A DNA stretch of 64,000 bases from Acidobacteriota bacterium (GTDB lineage: Bacteria > Acidobacteriota > Thermoanaerobaculia > Multivoradales > JAHZIX01): the NCBI GenBank assembly GCA_034211275.1, contig JAXHTF010000001.1, forward strand, positions 1-64,000, in the 5' to 3' direction. Both the position numbers and the translations under genes were made by a program. This document shows, one piece after another, positions 43,401-53,800 of the stretch. Each line of letters starts with the position of its first letter. Position 1 is the first letter of the stretch. Below the pieces are notes generated by a model. It worked only from the letters and a program-made list of their open reading frames with translations, made no database searches and had not been told where the DNA came from.

Positions 43401-45158
43401 CTACATATGCTCCGGGCACTCGATGCCCAGCAGCCCCAGGCCCCGGCGGATCACCTGGGCGGTCATGCGGCACAGCTCCAGCCGCGCCGCCACCAGCTCC
43501 GGCGTCTCCGCCTGCAGCACCGGCACCTGGTTGTAGAACGAGCTGAAATCCCGCGCCAGGGCGATGAGATAGGTGGCCACCAGGTGCGGGAAGCGCCCCT
43601 GGACGGCGGCGGCCACAGCCTCCGGGAATCGCGCCAGCGCCTTCACCAGCTCCACCTCCGACGGCTCCCCCAACAGATCCGGATCCGCCTCCCCGAGACC
43701 CTCCGGCGCCTTGCGCAGCATGGAGAGAGTGCGCACGTAGGCGTATTGGAGGTAGGGCGCCGAATCCCCCTGGAGGTTGAGCATCTTGTCCCAGTCGAAG
43801 AGCACGTCCTTGGTGCGAGTCTGGGATAGATCCGCCCACTTCACCGCGCCGATGCCCACCATGCGGGCGATGGTGGCCTTCTCGTCGTCGGAGAGCTCGC
43901 GATCCTCGAGCACCGCCTCGGCTCGGGAAATGGCCTCGTCGAGAACGTCTTCGAGGAAGATCACCCGCCCCTTGCGAGTGGACATGCGGCCCTTGGGCAG
44001 ACGGATCAGGCCGAAGGGCACGTGCTCGCATTGGGCACCGTAGCCGAGTAGCTCCGCCGCCTGGAAGAGCTGCTGGAAGTACAGCCGCTGCTCGCCGCCG
44101 ACCACGTAGAGGATGGCTTCCGGCGCCCAATGCTCGACCCGGTATTTGATCGTGGCGAGGTCGCGGGTGGCGTAGAGGGAGGTGCCGTCGCTCTTGCGAA
44201 CCAGGAGCGGCGTTTCGATGCCGTGCTCCGCCAAGGGGATGATGGCCACCCGCTCCGGCTCGGCGCTGGCGGATTCTTCGGGACCGTCGCCGACGGCGGT
44301 GCGCGGCGCCAGCTCGCTCCACTCCGCCAGGCCTTTGTCGAAGGCTTCGTCCACCACGTCGTCCAGCTGGTCGTTGTAGAAACTCTCCCCCAGGACCTCG
44401 TCGAAGCGTACTCCCAGCAGATCGTAGACCCGCTGGAACTCGGTCCAGCTGACCTCCCGGAACCACTCCCACAGCTCCCGGGCCTTTTCGTCCCCCTCCT
44501 CCAGCCGGCGGAACCAGGCCCGCGCCTCGTCCTCCATGGCCGGGTTGTCCTGGGCCTCCTCGTGAAAACGCACATAGAGGGCCAAGAGCTCGCGGATGGG
44601 CTCCTGGGCTACCTTCTCCCGGTCGCCCCAGACTTCGAATGCGTAGAGCAGCTTGCCGAATTGGGTGCCCCAATCACCGATGTGGTTGTCCCCCACCACC
44701 TTGAAACCGAGAAATTCATGCAGATTGACCAGCGCCTGACCGATGACCGTCGAGCGCAGGTGGCCGACGGAGAACGGCTTGGCGATATTCGGCGAGGAGA
44801 AATCCACCACCACCGTGCGGCCGGCGCCCTCCGCCGAGCCGCCGTAGTCGGCTCCGCGCTGGGCGAAGTCGGCGAAGACTCCGCGAGTGAAGGCGTCGTC
44901 CGCCAGCTTGAAATTGACGAAGCCGCCGGTGGCGGTGACCGCCGCCAGCAGGGTGCCCTCCAGGTCGAGGCCGTCGGCGAGCTCCTGAGCGAGGGCGGCG
45001 GGGTTGACACCGCGCTGCTTGGCGATGGGGAAGATCGGCACCGCCAGGTCGGCGTCGACGTTGGGCGGCGCGCTCTTGCTGTCGAGGACTTCGGTACCGG
45101 TGGCCTTCGCCAACAGGTCGGCGATCTCTTGCTTGGCCTTCTCTAGGGCGTAGGGCAT
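43401..45158 (-). CDS. argS: Arginyl-tRNA synthetase
   Basis: A 585-residue class I synthetase charging tRNA-Arg. The N-terminal Add1-like domain (about 1-105), the HIGH-equivalent FSVGHLRST and the KMSKS-equivalent GRMSTRKGRVI are seen, with the DWGTQFGKL block and a C-terminal anticodon-binding helical domain (about 460-585, ending LGIECPEHM). Length is normal. It stands alone on the minus strand, with the second large hairpin element just upstream of its start. Confidence 0.97.
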   Translation of the reverse strand: MPYALEKAKQEIADLLAKATGTEVLDSKSAPPNVDADLAVPIFPIAKQRGVNPAALAQELADGLDLEGTLLAAVTATGGFVNFKLADDAFTRGVFADFAQRGADYGGSAEGAGRTVVVDFSSPNIAKPFSVGHLRSTVIGQALVNLHEFLGFKVVGDNHIGDWGTQFGKLLYAFEVWGDREKVAQEPIRELLALYVRFHEEAQDNPAMEDEARAWFRRLEEGDEKARELWEWFREVSWTEFQRVYDLLGVRFDEVLGESFYNDQLDDVVDEAFDKGLAEWSELAPRTAVGDGPEESASAEPERVAIIPLAEHGIETPLLVRKSDGTSLYATRDLATIKYRVEHWAPEAILYVVGGEQRLYFQQLFQAAELLGYGAQCEHVPFGLIRLPKGRMSTRKGRVIFLEDVLDEAISRAEAVLEDRELSDDEKATIARMVGIGAVKWADLSQTRTKDVLFDWDKMLNLQGDSAPYLQYAYVRTLSMLRKAPEGLGEADPDLLGEPSEVELVKALARFPEAVAAAVQGRFPHLVATYLIALARDFSSFYNQVPVLQAETPELVAARLELCRMTAQVIRRGLGLLGIECPEHM

Positions 45159-45460
45159 CGGAACGATCCTTCCGTCGTTGGGGAGGGGTCTTGAGCGTTC
45201 GGGGAACGGCCCGGCGGGGACCGACGGCGAATCCTACTACAGACCGCCTCCCCGGCTCAGAACCTCGGCGGTCAGGTAGTGTCCTAGTTTGAATTCCGCG
45301 AAGACTCCGAGGCGCCCACCGCAGGCGAAAGTCGGAGCGGAAGAACGCGCGGAACTGTTTGAGCGTCAGCGAGTTTTCCGCGCGCCGCTCCGACGCCACT
45401 GCCTGCGGTGGCTAGCAGTGCCGAGGCCTGAGCGGATTCAAACTAGGACACTACCGGCAG
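45159..45460. other. Intergenic region holding hairpin element copy 2
   Basis: These 302 bases separate argS from the MDR oxidoreductase gene. The only clear structure is the 181-base hairpin element listed next; the remaining ~115 bases near argS are GC-rich and likely hold its promoter, though no clear boxes are seen. Confidence 0.6.
45275..45455. repeat. Large multi-stem hairpin element, copy 2
   Basis: Outer arms are a perfect 20-bp inverted repeat (45275-45294 with 45436-45455). Further perfect arms are 11 bp (45316-45326 with 45401-45411), 10 bp (GTCGGAGCGG 45331-45340 with 45385-45394) and 9 bp (CGCGCGGAA 45346-45354 with 45376-45384), closing on a 21-base loop. The innermost stem and the GACTCCGAGGCGCC/GCCGAGGCC internal segments match the copy at 14066-14231, while the other stems differ but still pair. 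Confidence 0.88.
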
Positions 45461-46483
45461 TCAAAGGTCCGCGAAGTGATTCAGACAGATCTTGCCGAAG
45501 TGCTCGCCCCGCCCCATGGTCTCCAGCGCCTCGCGAGTTTCCGCCAGCGGGAAGGTGCGATCCACCACGGGCCGCATCTCGGCGGCGGCGACGGCACGGT
45601 TCATCGCCTCGAAGCCGTCCCGATGCCCCACCAGAATGCCCTGGATGCGCACCTGCTGCATCAACAGAGTGGTGACGGCGAGCTCCGTCGCCACGCCGGA
45701 GAGCACCCCGATCATGGCGATGCGGCCGCCGAACCGCACCGCCTTGAGGCTCTCGGCCAGGGTCCCGGCGCCGCCCACCTCCACCACCAGGTCGACTCCG
45801 CGGCCGTCGGTGAGCTCGCGCACCGCCTTGCCCCACTCCGGGGTCTGGCGGTAGTTGAGGGTCTCGTCGGCGCCGAGCTGGCGCACCCGTTCGAGCTTCT
45901 CGTCGCTGGAGGAGGTGATGATCACCCGCGCGCCGGCGAGCTTCGCCAGCTGTAGAGCAAAGATGGAGACGCCGCCGGTGCCGAGGGTGAGCACCGTATC
46001 CCCGGGCTGGACATCGCCGTGGGTGAAGAGGGCGCTCCAGGCGGTGAGGCCGGCGCAGGTGAGGGTTGCCGCTTCCTCGTCGGTGAGGTGTTCCGGGACC
46101 TTCACCACCCCCTCCTGGTCCAGCACCATGGACTGGGCCAGGGTGCCGTCCAGCGGGCCGCCGAGGGTTGAGCGCAGGCGCTCCGGCGTCGGCTCACCGG
46201 CGATCCAGCGCTGGCTGAAGGTGGTGGCCACCCGGTCGCCGACGGCCACCCGGCTCACTCCCTCGCCCACCGCCGTCACCTCGCCGACGCCGTCGGAGCA
46301 CGGGATCAGCGGCAGCGGCTGACGGGGGTTGTAGTGGCCGCGCACCATCAGCAGGTCGCGATAGTTGAGGGACGCCGCCCGCATCGCCAGCTGCACTTCC
46401 CCAGGCCCCGGCTGGGGGTCTGAACGGTCGGCGGCTTGTAGGTTCTCCAGTCCGAAGGCGTCTCGGATCTCCATCACTCGCAT
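45461..46483 (-). CDS. Zinc-free MDR alcohol dehydrogenase/quinone oxidoreductase
   Basis: A 340-residue medium-chain dehydrogenase/reductase. The N-terminal GroES-like fold (PGPGEVQLAMRAASLNYRDLLMVRGHYN, DGVGEVTAVGEGV) and Rossmann motif LTLGTGGVSIFALQLAKLAGARVI are clear; cofactor is probably NADP(H). The catalytic-zinc pattern is not obvious, so it belongs with quinone-oxidoreductase-like members. Substrate unknown. The next gene on the same strand is pyrF, upstream by ~100 bases with a degenerate repeat between. Confidence 0.9.
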   Translation of the reverse strand: MRVMEIRDAFGLENLQAADRSDPQPGPGEVQLAMRAASLNYRDLLMVRGHYNPRQPLPLIPCSDGVGEVTAVGEGVSRVAVGDRVATTFSQRWIAGEPTPERLRSTLGGPLDGTLAQSMVLDQEGVVKVPEHLTDEEAATLTCAGLTAWSALFTHGDVQPGDTVLTLGTGGVSIFALQLAKLAGARVIITSSSDEKLERVRQLGADETLNYRQTPEWGKAVRELTDGRGVDLVVEVGGAGTLAESLKAVRFGGRIAMIGVLSGVATELAVTTLLMQQVRIQGILVGHRDGFEAMNRAVAAAEMRPVVDRTFPLAETREALETMGRGEHFGKICLNHFADL

Positions 46484-46499
46484 GCTGCTGCTCCCTGTC

Positions 46500-46560
46500 T
46501 CGTTCGCTGGCTGATTGGCTCGCTGATTGGCTTGCTGAGCCGCCGGTTGATTCGCTGGGG
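46500..46560. repeat. Degenerate short tandem repeat between pyrF and the oxidoreductase
   Basis: Variants of GCTGATTGGCT recur through TCGCTGGCTGATTGG and CTCGCTGATTGG, with decaying copies to GGTTGATTCGCTGG. The array lies between the two minus-strand genes, upstream of the oxidoreductase start. Function unknown. Confidence 0.4.
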
Positions 46561-46580
46561 TGGGTCCGGGGCGGGCCTAG

Positions 46581-47312
46581 CTAGTCGGCGCCGAAATGCC
46601 GGGCGATGCGCTGCTGGATGGCCTCGGCGGCGGCCTTGGGATCCTCGGCGCCGCGGATGGGTCGACCGACGACGATGTAATCCGCCCCCTTCTCGAAGGC
46701 TTTCTCCACGTCCACGGTGCGCTTCTGGTCGTCGCTCCTACGACCCTCGCCGGGCCGGATCCCCGGGACCACGATCCTACCCCCCAGCCCGGCCTTGTCG
46801 AGCTCGCGGCGAATCGCCGCCGCTTCATGACCCGAGGCCACCACACCGTCGCAGCCGTGCTCGATGGCCCGCCGCGCCCGGGAGCGCACCAGGGTCGGGA
46901 TGTCGGTCTGGAAGCCCAGATCGTCCATATCCCCCTGGTCGAGGCTGGTGAGCACCGTCACGCCGAGGATCTGAACGTCCCCCTTGGCCTCCGCCGCGGC
47001 CTTCAGGATGCCGTCGTTGCCGTGCACCGTGGCGAAGGTCACTCCGCGCCCGTTGAGCTGGCGCACCGCCGAGGCGACGGTCTGGGGGATGTCGAAGAAT
47101 TTGAGGTCGACGAAGATCTTCTTGCCCCGCCGCCGCAGATCTTCCACCAGCTCGAAGTACCCGCCGGCCATGAAGAGCTCGAGGCCGAGCTTGTAGAACT
47201 CCACACTCTCCCCCAACCGCTCCACCCACTCCCGGGCCTCCTCCGGCGTGGCGACGTCGAGGGCGAGGATGAGGCGTTCCCGGGGCGGGATTTGTTGGTG
47301 CGAGGCTTCCAT
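46581..47312 (-). CDS. pyrF: Orotidine 5'-phosphate decarboxylase
   Basis: A 243-residue TIM-barrel enzyme making UMP. The signature VDLKFFDIPQTVASAV carries the catalytic D-x-K-x-x-D; LILALDVATPEEA, TVHGNDGILKAA, the VVASGHEA region and VVPGIRPGEGR are also present. I start at the ATG at 47312 because AGGAG is only two bases before the ATG at 47321, which would add MTY. The short form belongs to the bacterial group I enzymes. Confidence 0.95.
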   Translation of the reverse strand: MEASHQQIPPRERLILALDVATPEEAREWVERLGESVEFYKLGLELFMAGGYFELVEDLRRRGKKIFVDLKFFDIPQTVASAVRQLNGRGVTFATVHGNDGILKAAAEAKGDVQILGVTVLTSLDQGDMDDLGFQTDIPTLVRSRARRAIEHGCDGVVASGHEAAAIRRELDKAGLGGRIVVPGIRPGEGRRSDDQKRTVDVEKAFEKGADYIVVGRPIRGAEDPKAAAEAIQQRIARHFGAD

Positions 47313-47514
47313 GTAGGTCATGACTCCTGCGGCTGGGGGTTAACGGTGGTGACTCTCGCCAGTGTCGATGGCGAGTGTACCCGAGCCGTGGCCCAGCAGT
47401 GTCCCCGGTCGGGTCCAAATGCGCTTGCGACCGCCCCGACTCTCATGACAGAGTTCGCTCCATCAACCCCGGGATCGTCCGAGCCGCGAGCCCTGTCCTC
47501 GAAAGGAGTCCGTC

Positions 47515-48429
47515 ATGGAACCGACCCTCGAGCAGGTAGAGCAGGCCGTCCTCGGCGTTCAGCATTGGCTCTCCAGCCCCAACATCCAATACATCGGCGC
47601 CCGTGAATTCGAGAAAGGCGACTATCGCCTCGAAGTCCACGTGGAGAAGAAGAAGGCCCGCGAGGAGATGGGACCCTCGGACCTCTTCGTGCCGCCGACG
47701 GTGGAGCACCACACCCACGACGCCGAGGGTGCGATCCACATCCTCTCCATCCGCACCAAGGTGGTGGAGGTCGGACCCATCCGCCTGGCGGCGCTGGACG
47801 AGAAAAAACGGCCGGCTCCCGGCGGCTACAAGATCAGCGTCTCCGAAGGATTCTTCAGCGAAGGGACGGGCACCCTGGGCTGCAACTTGGCCTGGAGCGG
47901 CAAGTATCGGTTGCTCACCAACAACCACGTGATCTCCAAGAACGGCAACATCGGCGGCACCGTCTACCAGCCGGAACAGGGCCTCTTCGGCAACAGCCTG
48001 ACCTCCGTCACCGGCTACATGCCGGTCACCGCCATGGACAGCCGCAACCCTCCGGTCCCGACCTTCAATCGCTACGATTTCGCCTACTGCAACATGACCA
48101 CCGAGACCGGCGCCACCAATATCTACGGCATCGGACAGCCCACGGGCTACCGCGCTCCCGTCAACGGAGAAAACGTGAAATGGGTGGGCCAGGTCACCGC
48201 GGCGGTGCAGACCACCACCATTGCCGGCCTGGTCGGCAGAGCGGTGATTTCCTGGAAGGACTCCACCTGGGCGTTCTTCGACAACGTCATCACCTTCGCC
48301 GCCGGCACCGTGGCGCAAGGGGACTCGGGCTCCGCGGTGGTGGGCACGAACGACATGAAGGTCGTGGGGCTGATCTTCGCCACCAACGCCACGGGAGGAG
48401 GCTACGCCCTCCGGATCCCGCCCTATTGA
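47515..48429 (+). CDS. Trypsin-like serine protease without a signal peptide
   Basis: A 304-residue protein with a chymotrypsin-fold domain. The triad is visible as His138 (LLTNNHVIS), Asp188 (YDFAYC) and Ser271 (AQGDSGSAVV). A ~90-residue N-terminal domain with basic/acidic residues precedes it (KGDYRLEVHVEKKKAREEMGPSDLFVPP). There is no signal peptide, so the enzyme would work in the cytosol, which is unusual for this fold. AAAGGAG lies just before the ATG. The 3' end overlaps the convergent MMPL gene by seven bases. The target is unknown. Confidence 0.82.
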   Translation: MEPTLEQVEQAVLGVQHWLSSPNIQYIGAREFEKGDYRLEVHVEKKKAREEMGPSDLFVPPTVEHHTHDAEGAIHILSIRTKVVEVGPIRLAALDEKKRPAPGGYKISVSEGFFSEGTGTLGCNLAWSGKYRLLTNNHVISKNGNIGGTVYQPEQGLFGNSLTSVTGYMPVTAMDSRNPPVPTFNRYDFAYCNMTTETGATNIYGIGQPTGYRAPVNGENVKWVGQVTAAVQTTTIAGLVGRAVISWKDSTWAFFDNVITFAAGTVAQGDSGSAVVGTNDMKVVGLIFATNATGGGYALRIPPY

Positions 48430-50633
48430 GAAGACTTCTCTCCGGGCTCTGTCGTCCCTGCGCCCGCAGCTGCCCCCCGATGCGAGCCGGCCAGCCAGGG
48501 TAAGGCGAAGAGGGCGAGGGCGGCAGCCGCCAACGTACCCACCACCACCGCCAAGCCAAAGTTGCGCGTGGGCGGGAAGCTCGACAGGCCGAAGATGCCG
48601 AATCCGGCGGCCAGCACCAGGGCGGCGGTGAGGATCGGCGGGGCCATGCGGCGGCGCGCCGCATCCCAAGCCTTCGCCGGCGCGAGCCCGCCCCCCTGCA
48701 GCCGGCGGCGGGCGAGGACCAGATGGATCATGCTGTCGATACCCAGGGCGATGGCGACGTTGGCGGCGGGGGATGCGATGACGTCCAGCGGCCGACCGAG
48801 CCAGGCGAGGGTGCCGAGGATCAGCACCGGCAGCGCCAGCAGACAGGCGACCATGGCGGCGGCGATGCGCGGACTGCGGGAGATGCCCACGGCGATGAGC
48901 AGAAAGAGCCCGGCCAGAGCTCCCAATCCCATCAGCAGGCTGCGCCCCACCAGGGCGGAGAGCTGACCCTGGAGGGCGTAGAGACCACCCACCAGGCGGG
49001 GCTCGAGCCCCTCTTCGAGCACCATGCCCTCGAGACGCTGGACCACCTGTTCCCGCGACCTGGGCTCCCGGGAATCGGGCCGCGCCTCCTCGCGCATGCG
49101 CAGGAAGACCAACGCCGACTCGCGGTCCGGCGTGACGAAGTTGGACGCCACCTGGTCGTAGGCCGGGCTGTCGAGGATGGCGAGGAGCTGGGGCAGGCCT
49201 AGGAAGCGCGCCAACGGTACCTGGCGAGCCTCCTCCAAGAGCACCGCCAGGGACAGGCCGGTGCCCACCGCCGGATCCGCCTCCAGCGCCGCCTGGGCCT
49301 GGGCGAGACGGCCGGCGACCTCGGGCTGATCGAATCGGCCGCCGCTGGCGTCCTCCACCACCATCATCAGCGGGCTGGAGCCGCCGCCGCGGTCGAGGGT
49401 CGCCAGGCCCTCCCGCAGCTCGCTGCCGGGCGCAAAGTAAGAGAGCAGGCTAGGGTCGGTGTCCAGCCGCGGCAACCCCGCCGCTGCCACCAACGTCAGC
49501 AGCCCCAGACCGAGGACCACCCCCCGAGACGCCGCCGGCAACGACCAACGCCCACCGCCCGCCGGCGGCAGTCGCGCCGCCCGCAGGAAGGTGGGATGGC
49601 CGGCAAAGGCCACCGCCAAAGCCACGGCGGTGCCGATCATCCCCGCCAGCCCCAGCTCCCGCATGGGCCGGGCGCTGGTGAACAACAGGCTGGCGAAGCC
49701 CAAGAAGGTGGTGACGGCGCACCAAAAGGACGCCGGCAGAGTCTCCCGCACCGCCCGGCGAGCCCTTTCCGCTGCGGGTTCGGCGGCGTCGCCGCGGCGG
49801 TAGGCAGCGGTCAGGAAGATCAGGTGGGAGAGGGTGAGAACAAAGACGATGGTGGCGAGGTTGGCGGTGAGCAAACCGATGGGCACCGACAGCAACCGCA
49901 GCACGCCGAGGGTCAGCGCGCAGGCCAAAGAACACAGCACCAGGGTGCCCGAGACCACCGCCACCGAGCGGAAGACCAACGCCACCGCCAACCCGAAGAG
50001 CAGCAGAGAAACCAGACTGAAGGTGCGCAGGTCGCGCACCAGGCGGCGGCGGACCTGCTCCACCACGTAGGGAACGCCGGAGATGGCGGCGCTGTCGAGG
50101 GCCGGCTCCTGGGCCACCGCCGCGGCGACCAGCTCCTCCACCGCCGAAACCACCGGTGAAGCGGAGATTTCCTCCTCCAACTCCGCCAAAACCAGACTCC
50201 CCGAGGCGCTTGGCGAAGGGGTTCCAGACTCTATTTCACCCCCTGGAATCAGCAATCGGCGCCATAAAGGGCTATTCTTTACCCCCGTGGGGCTCGCCGG
50301 ACCCGCCGTAAGGCTGTACACTTCCGCTACCCCGGAGGTGGCCGAGAGCCCCTCCGAGAGGCGCCCCACCGCCTCGGCATAGCTCGTCGCCGCCGGATCG
50401 CCGGCGAGAAAGACCAGCATTTGAGGGCTCGACGGGAATAGCTCGTCGATGGCCGCCGAGGTGCGAAGCTGGGGATCGTCGGTGGCGAAGAAGAAGTCCG
50501 CCTCCACCCGCGGCGATAGATCGAGCCGCGTGATCAGGGCGAGGACCACCGCCACCGCGACCAGGCCCAAGAGCCAGGCTCGGCGTACCGCCCCCCGTGA
50601 TTCCGGGGTGATGCTGGAGTCGAGCTCATTCAT
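48423..50633 (-). CDS. MMPL/RND-superfamily exporter
   Basis: A 736-residue membrane protein with the RND layout: one N-terminal membrane helix, an outer domain (about 40-210), five or six membrane helices, a second outer domain (about 390-570) and a final six-helix bundle. The half-bundles contain SHLIFLTAAYRRGD and GIDSMIHLVLARRRL, which match the proton-relay regions of HpnN/MmpL-like lipid exporters. No partner periplasmic adaptor is nearby. It may export lipids or hopanoids; the substrate is not readable from sequence. Stop overlaps the protease gene by seven bases. Confidence 0.85.
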   Translation of the reverse strand: MNELDSSITPESRGAVRRAWLLGLVAVAVVLALITRLDLSPRVEADFFFATDDPQLRTSAAIDELFPSSPQMLVFLAGDPAATSYAEAVGRLSEGLSATSGVAEVYSLTAGPASPTGVKNSPLWRRLLIPGGEIESGTPSPSASGSLVLAELEEEISASPVVSAVEELVAAAVAQEPALDSAAISGVPYVVEQVRRRLVRDLRTFSLVSLLLFGLAVALVFRSVAVVSGTLVLCSLACALTLGVLRLLSVPIGLLTANLATIVFVLTLSHLIFLTAAYRRGDAAEPAAERARRAVRETLPASFWCAVTTFLGFASLLFTSARPMRELGLAGMIGTAVALAVAFAGHPTFLRAARLPPAGGGRWSLPAASRGVVLGLGLLTLVAAAGLPRLDTDPSLLSYFAPGSELREGLATLDRGGGSSPLMMVVEDASGGRFDQPEVAGRLAQAQAALEADPAVGTGLSLAVLLEEARQVPLARFLGLPQLLAILDSPAYDQVASNFVTPDRESALVFLRMREEARPDSREPRSREQVVQRLEGMVLEEGLEPRLVGGLYALQGQLSALVGRSLLMGLGALAGLFLLIAVGISRSPRIAAAMVACLLALPVLILGTLAWLGRPLDVIASPAANVAIALGIDSMIHLVLARRRLQGGGLAPAKAWDAARRRMAPPILTAALVLAAGFGIFGLSSFPPTRNFGLAVVVGTLAAAALALFALPWLAGSHRGAAAGAGTTEPGEKSSQ

Positions 50634-50867
50634 GGAGGATCGTTCGCCGGCCGGCTATCGAAGCCCCCGGCGCCGTCAATTCTACGGCAGCGCGCCTATC
50701 TTCCGGTCTCCGTTCGTTCAATGGAAGCCGCAGGGTAGAGCGCCGCCCCTGATCGGTACCACAGCCCAGGAGCCCTCGGGCACGGGCACCCGGCCCGCCG
50801 GCGGTAGGCCGCCGCGCAGTAGAGCTGCGCGACCCCCGCCCGGCGGCCAGAGAGAAATGGAGACAAC

Positions 50868-53800
50868 TTGAGCCGAAAAATGCTGATCAACGCGCGGCAT
50901 AGCGACGAGCTGCGCGTGGCGATCATTGACAACGGAATTCTCGAAGCCTACGAAGTAGAGGCCGCCGAATCCGGCCTCACCCGCGGCAACATCTACCGCG
51001 GCGTCGTCGCCAAGATCGAATCCAGTCTCAACGCCGCCTTCATCGACTACGGCGCCGAGCGCCACGGTTTCCTGCCGGGGGACGACATCGTTCCCGATGC
51101 CTATCACAAGAAGTACGGCGGCAAGGGCCGCCCCAAGATCGCCGACGTGCTGGAGCGCGGCAAGCCGATCCTGGTGCAGGTCACCAAAGAAGCGGTAGGC
51201 CAGAAGGGCGCCGCCCTCACCACCAGCATCAGCCTCGCCGGGCGCTACATGGTGCTCACTCCCTTCGACGACACCCGCGGCGTGTCGCGCAAGGTCGAGG
51301 ACGACCAGAACCGCAAGCGCCTGCGCGAGCAGATGGGCGGCTTCAACATGCCCGACGGCTGCGGTGCCATCGCCCGCACCAACGCCCAGGATCAGAGCAA
51401 GACCAACCTCAACCGCGACCTCAACGCTCTGTTGCGGCTGTGGAAGCGCATCGCCGCCGAGCTCTCCAAGGGCAAGGGGCCGCGCCTGCTCTACAGCGAT
51501 CAGGACCTGGTGCTGCAGGCCCTGCGGGACTATCTGGACAGCTCCATCGAAGAAGTCCACGTCGACGATGACGACGTGCTCAAGAAGGCCGAGCAATACA
51601 TGCGCGCCTTCATGCCGCGGGCGCGCACCAAGCTGATCCGCTACGACGGGCGCATCCCGCTCTTCGCCCGCTTCCACCTGGACGAGCAGATCGACCGCAT
51701 CTACGACCGCACGGTACAGCTTCCCAGCGGCGGCTCCATCGTCATCGACGGCACCGAAGCTCTCACCGCCATCGACGTCAACTCCGGCCGCACCCGCGGC
51801 GGCAACAGTCACGAGGACACCGTCGCCCGCACCAACCTGGAAGCCGCCGCGGAGGTCGCCCGCCAGCTGCGCATGCGCGACATCGGCGGCCTGGTGGTGG
51901 TGGACTTCATCGACATGCGGCACCGCCGCAACCACCGCAAGGTGGAGAAGGCCCTGCGGGACTCCATGAAGGTGGACCGCGCCCGGGTCTCCATCGGCCG
52001 CATCAGCGACAACGGCCTGCTGGAGATCAACCGCCAGCGGATCAAACAAGCACTGCAGCTGCGCACCCACCGCCCCTGCCCTACCTGCAGCGGCAGCGGT
52101 ACTATCGCCAGCCCCGAGTTCGTCGGCCTGAGCCTGCTGCGGCGCATCGAAGCCCGGGCCGCCGCCGGCGATCTGCGGGCGGTGCGCATCGCCCTGCATC
52201 CGGAGCTCGCCGACGGCATCCAAAACAACCGCCGGCGGGAGCTGGCCCAGCTGGAGGCGGAATACGGCATCCGCATCGAGATCGTCGCCGCCACTCATCT
52301 GCACCGCTCCGAAGAGCAGGTCGAGTGGAAGCGCGGCCAGGGCTCGAAGAGCGAGGGCACCGCCCCGCCGAGGAGTGCGGTGGCAGCCCTCACCGCCTCG
52401 GATCTGATGGACGGCCGCAGCAGTCGACGCCGCGGTCGCTCCCGCCGGTCTGAGGAGGAAGAGGCTTCAAAGGCCGAGAGCGCCGCCGCCAGTGATGGCG
52501 CCGCTGACAGTGGCTCCGGCGAAGAGCAGGACGGCGAGGAGAAGAAGCCGCGTCGTCGTCGGCGGCGGCGACGACGGCGGCGGGGGAGCTCCGGCGGAGA
52601 CGGAGCCGGCAAGGATGCCTCCGGAAGCCAGCAGGAGCAGCAGGGCTCGCAGCAGCGGGATTCCTCCAAGGACAGCGACAAGGCGGACGAAAAAGCTGCC
52701 AAGACAAGTCAGGATTCGAAGGACTCGGATCAGGATGGCGACGAGGAGAGCACCGGGCGCCGGCGCCGCCGGCGGCGGCGGGGCCGCTCCGGCAGCACCC
52801 GTTCCCGCGGCGGCGAGGACAAGAGCGCGGCCAGCGAGGACGACTCCTCAGCGCAGCAGCGGGACTCTCAGGAGCGTCGCTCCAGGAGCCGCAGCCGTGG
52901 CCGCGGGAAGGACCAAGACGACGACAACCGCGGCAACCGCGACACCGGAACCCGTGACAAGGGCAGTCGGGACGCCGGAAACCGCGACACTGGAAACCGC
53001 GACAAGGGCACCGGCGGTCGCCGGGGCCGCTCCGGCCGCAGCCGCCGCGAATCCTCCGGCGGCTCGGACCAGCAGCCCCATTGGGATACTCAGCCCACCC
53101 AGCGCAAGAAGGGCGGCAACCGGCCCCACGTGGGAATCGCTCCGGTCAAGCCCACCCTTCCGGATCAGCCTCCCTCGGAAGAGCGAATCCGCCAGAAATT
53201 CGGCCAGCCCTGGTATCTGAGGCCGGTGGCGGAATCTGCCAAGCAGGAGGAAAGCGCGCAGGAAGAGGGCGGCAAGGAAGAGACCCAGGCCGCCAAGCCG
53301 TCCCAGGAGGATTCGGCCCAGGAGGCCGAAGCTCCCAAACCGACCCGGCGACGCCGCAGCACCCGCGCCAAGAAGGACGCGGATGCCGCAGAGGACGCAC
53401 CCCAGAGCGACGAAGCTCAGGATGCCAAGGAAGCCGAGGCTTCTGAGGAGAAGCCCAAGACCCGGCGACGCCGATCCTCCACCCGTAGCTCCTCTACCAA
53501 GGCCACCAAGGCCAAGGACGAAGCTCCGGAAGAGGCCGAAGCCAAGGCCGACACCAAGGCCGACACCCAGGCCGACGACGACGCCGAGGACAAGCCCAAG
53601 ACCCGGCGACGCCGATCCTCTACCCGTAGCTCCTCTACCAAGGCCACCAAGGCCAAGGAAGAGGCTGCGGAAGAACCTGAGGCCAAGGCCGACACTCAGG
53701 CTGACGACGACGCCGAGGACAAACCCAAGACCCGGCGACGCCGATCCTCCACCCGTAGCTCCTCTACCAAGGCCGCCAAGGCCAAGGACGAAGCTCCGGA

